7,275 nucleotides of DNA, taken from the NCBI GenBank assembly GCA_009774395.1, contig VSNQ01000173.1:1-7275 (forward strand), given 5' to 3'. A program made the translations under genes and the position numbers. Shown piece after piece: positions 5,665 to 7,275 of the stretch (positions within the stretch are counted from its first letter, which is position 1; every line of letters begins with the position of its first letter). A model generated the notes under the pieces. It was not told the DNA's origin. It saw nothing but the letters and a program-made list of their open reading frames with translations, and did no database searches. The stretch is from Lachnospiraceae bacterium. Lineage in GTDB: Bacteria; Bacillota; Clostridia; Lachnospirales; Lachnospiraceae.

Positions 5665-7029
5665 CTAAAGATATTTTTTCTTTTTCGCTACAACGACGAA
5701 GCGTCCGTCTTCCTTATAATTATCGCAGGTAGACAATACCAAGCAGGAATCCCCGTACTGCAACTCGTCGCCGATAGTATAGATTGCATTTTGATAAATA
5801 TTATTCTTAAATGCTTGAAAGCTTTCCTCTGTGCTGATATCAATTGCATCATAATACCGAAATACATCTTCGTCCTCATATGCAACCTCCGAAAGCAGCG
5901 CCGCAACCACTTGATATTCACCTTCTTCATAAAGGCTGTCAAACTGAATGGTAGGGTGCGCTTCACAAAAGTTCTTATCCTTATATTGCTTTAGCGTCCC
6001 AAACATAACGCCTGTTCTCATATTGTGACCATAAATAATAATATTTTGCTTCTCTGCCAGCACATCGCTGCGGTAATCTAAGATTAACAGCCCGTTTTTA
6101 TCTTTCTGATGTGTGAAATTTTTATCTAAATAATAGTTGTTATCTCCTGCCCGTGACATTACTGGATAGTCAATTTTCGTACCGCCGATTTTCAACCAGC
6201 CCGCGAAATCAGGGTTCTCATGATATAACACCCTAAATTTTTCTAATATAGTGGGTGTTATTTTTGAATTTTCTTGTTCTGCAGCTGTCTTTTCATTTTG
6301 ATTGACTTGGGCATTTGCTGACTGTATCGTTTGCTGCGACGATTGTATTGTCCCAGTATTTATTGCTTGCCCTTCTTGTTCTGTTCCGGCTTTCGTGGCT
6401 TGCCCTTCTTGTTCTGCCTCTGTTTGCTGTGCTTCCTGCTTTGTCCCTGCTGCGGTTTGCCTTTCCTGTTCTGTTCCCGTTCGCTGTGATTCTTGTGTTG
6501 TTCCTACTTCTGCGTTTTGTACTTCCTGCTCTGTTCCTTTTTTTGCAAAGTCGGTATTTTGGCTTCCGATTTTCGCCTGAAGCCTGCTGGTTTCATAGTT
6601 TGTTCGGAAATCCAGTATCAGATTCCAATTTAAAAAGACAACACATAAAATCAGTTGTATGGTAAACATCCCGACAATTATTTTTTTATTTATCCATAAC
6701 AACTGTTTCTTTTGATTCCTGCGCTGTTTCTTTCGCTGAACGTTCCTGTCAATCTTCTGAATCTGCGCTTGGGTCATATTTTGCAGCAGCTTATGCAGAA
6801 AATCCTCTCCAGTATCACTGTGGAATTGAATATTTTCGCTCTTGATTTTATAATAAATCTCCTGCGCAAGCTGCATCGTGATTTTTTTCCTGCCTTTCAT
6901 TAACTGGCGGATTGTAAGCAAGTCATGCTCTACTGCTTTTGGGTCGTACCCCTCGCTGTAGCTGCCATATCGAACACGCCTTTTTGCGGCTGTGTTGTCT
7001 GTATTTTCTTGATAACTCCTGCTGACCAT
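5665..7029 (-). CDS. srtB: Class B sortase with long N-terminal extension
   Basis: The product has 454 residues, starting at the ATG at 7029-7027 with only a weak ribosome site (AGG, 9 nt upstream). It is a membrane transpeptidase that would cut a sorting motif between Thr and Gly and join the protein to the cell wall. Residues 1-115 form a charged, helical cytosolic region ending in a basic block (RKKQRRNQKK). A single membrane span follows (about 117-139), giving type II topology. Then comes a Gln/Glu/Thr-rich linker of GTEQEGQ-like repeats (about 165-234), and a catalytic domain (about 260-454) with His335 in YGHNM, Cys435 in LSTC and Arg443 in GRF. The W-L-x-I-x-x-T-x-I-D-Y-P-V entry and the LSTCDNY motif fit class B. 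Usual family length is about 220-260 residues, so the N-terminal domain and linker are extra. The next gene encodes a TPKTGD protein 35 bp downstream, its probable substrate and operon partner. Confidence 0.92.
   Translation of the reverse strand: MVSRSYQENTDNTAAKRRVRYGSYSEGYDPKAVEHDLLTIRQLMKGRKKITMQLAQEIYYKIKSENIQFHSDTGEDFLHKLLQNMTQAQIQKIDRNVQRKKQRRNQKKQLLWINKKIIVGMFTIQLILCVVFLNWNLILDFRTNYETSRLQAKIGSQNTDFAKKGTEQEVQNAEVGTTQESQRTGTEQERQTAAGTKQEAQQTEAEQEGQATKAGTEQEGQAINTGTIQSSQQTIQSANAQVNQNEKTAAEQENSKITPTILEKFRVLYHENPDFAGWLKIGGTKIDYPVMSRAGDNNYYLDKNFTHQKDKNGLLILDYRSDVLAEKQNIIIYGHNMRTGVMFGTLKQYKDKNFCEAHPTIQFDSLYEEGEYQVVAALLSEVAYEDEDVFRYYDAIDISTEESFQAFKNNIYQNAIYTIGDELQYGDSCLVLSTCDNYKEDGRFVVVAKKKKYL
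6328..6537 (-). repeat. Degenerate GTEQE-type repeats in sortase linker
   Basis: About seven units of 9-11 residues, such as GTEQEVQNAEV, GTTQESQRT, GTEQERQTAA and GTEQEGQAINT, follow the membrane span. On the plus strand the motif ccttcttgttctg and variants recurs about every 30 bp. The repeats would form a flexible spacer between the membrane and the catalytic domain. Confidence 0.8.
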
Positions 7030-7080
7030 ATTGATATACCTATTTCTGTTGACATATTATGTAATCCACTAATTGATTCC

Positions 7081-7086
7081 ATTATA
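7081..7086 (-). promoter_or_regulatory. -10 box of the putative sortase-operon promoter
   Basis: On the minus strand this is a perfect TATAAT, placing the transcript start near 7074 and giving a leader of about 45 nt to the ATG at 7029. The -35 region is poor (ATACAA at 16-bp spacing) and lies inside the hairpin at 7091-7126. A weak promoter, or one needing an activator, would fit. Confidence 0.5.
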
Positions 7087-7090
7087 ATAC

Positions 7091-7129
7091 AAAAAGCAGA
7101 AATTGTATAGACAATTTCTGCTTTTTTTT
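7091..7129 (-). terminator. Intrinsic terminator, possibly bidirectional
   Basis: A perfect 16-bp stem, AAAAAGCAGAAATTGT (7091-7106) with ACAATTTCTGCTTTTT (7111-7126), encloses the 4-nt loop ATAG. On the minus strand it lies 40 bp past the stop of the gene ending at 7169 and is followed by TTTTTGTATTATA, so it should end that gene's transcript. On the plus strand it is followed by a run of T, but no plus-strand gene leads into it. Confidence 0.85.
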
Positions 7130-7168
7130 CTAAATTATGTTAATTTCTTTTATTATTTAAGCCTTATT

Positions 7169-7275
7169 TTAATTGAGTGAAAAAACTTCAAATATATCCA
7201 TTAACCCTGCACTATGTAAATATTGTTTTTCATATTCATCAAAATTAAAAGCTGTAACTATAATATCATTCTTAA
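7169..7275 (-). CDS. C-terminal end of an unrecognised gene (runs off right edge)
   Basis: On the minus strand the last 34 codons and a TAA stop (7171-7169) are present. They end in ...NFDEYEKQYLHSAGLMDIFEVFSLN, and the incoming part reads KNDIIVTAF. The pattern of a beta-strand (DIIVTAF), a helix (DEYEKQYLHSAG) and a closing strand (IFEVFSL) resembles the end of a Rossmann-like alpha/beta fold, but this is too short to name a family. The hairpin at 7091-7129, 40 bp downstream in the same direction, supports a real gene end here. It is transcribed in the same direction as the sortase operon but appears to be separated from it by that terminator. Confidence 0.65.
   Translation of the reverse strand, partial: KNDIIVTAFNFDEYEKQYLHSAGLMDIFEVFSLN

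Overview
The window looks like chromosome from a low-GC Gram-positive anaerobe of the Clostridia, most plausibly Lachnospiraceae. The basis is AT-rich intergenic DNA, strong GGAGG-type ribosome sites, a class B sortase beside a PKTG-type substrate, a Cys/Gly-rich small protein of the kind usually annotated 'chorion class high-cysteine HCB protein 13', and a putative sigma-K-like promoter that would imply a spore former. The family-level placement is inference.

Layout. (1) 1-476, minus: the N-terminal 158 codons of an unrecognised charged protein that leaves the window on the left and carries four tandem 18-bp repeats (57-128). (2) 477-717: an AT-rich divergent intergenic region with interleaved sigma-A-like promoters facing both ways and a sigma-K-like promoter next to the small Cys/Gly-rich gene. 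(3) 718-1008, plus: a 96-aa Cys/Gly protein with two copies of a WIWILLLLCCCG unit, followed by a strong hairpin (1032-1070) and a second long inverted repeat (1089-1127). (4) 1254-1895 and 1930-2214, plus: two small helical proteins of unknown function in a likely operon; the first has a Leu-Asn-rich tandem repeat. (5) 2174-5629 and 5665-7029, minus: a class B sortase gene followed 35 bp later by its probable substrate, a 1151-aa secreted wall protein. (6) 7091-7129: a terminator hairpin just upstream of the sortase -10 box. (7) 7169-7275, minus: the last 34 codons of another gene, running off the right end.

How the genes may work together. The clearest unit is the sortase-substrate operon, read right to left. 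The sortase is a type II membrane protein with His335, Cys435 and Arg443 in place. The next gene encodes a signal peptide, two copies of an InlB-B-repeat plus BspA-like leucine-rich module, a disordered stalk of about 300 residues, and a C-terminal TPKTGD sorting signal with membrane segment and basic tail. Together they look like a self-contained system for building one surface adhesin. The plus-strand genes end tail to tail with this operon, and the last one overlaps it by 41 bp. No mobile element, CRISPR array, rRNA or tRNA was seen.
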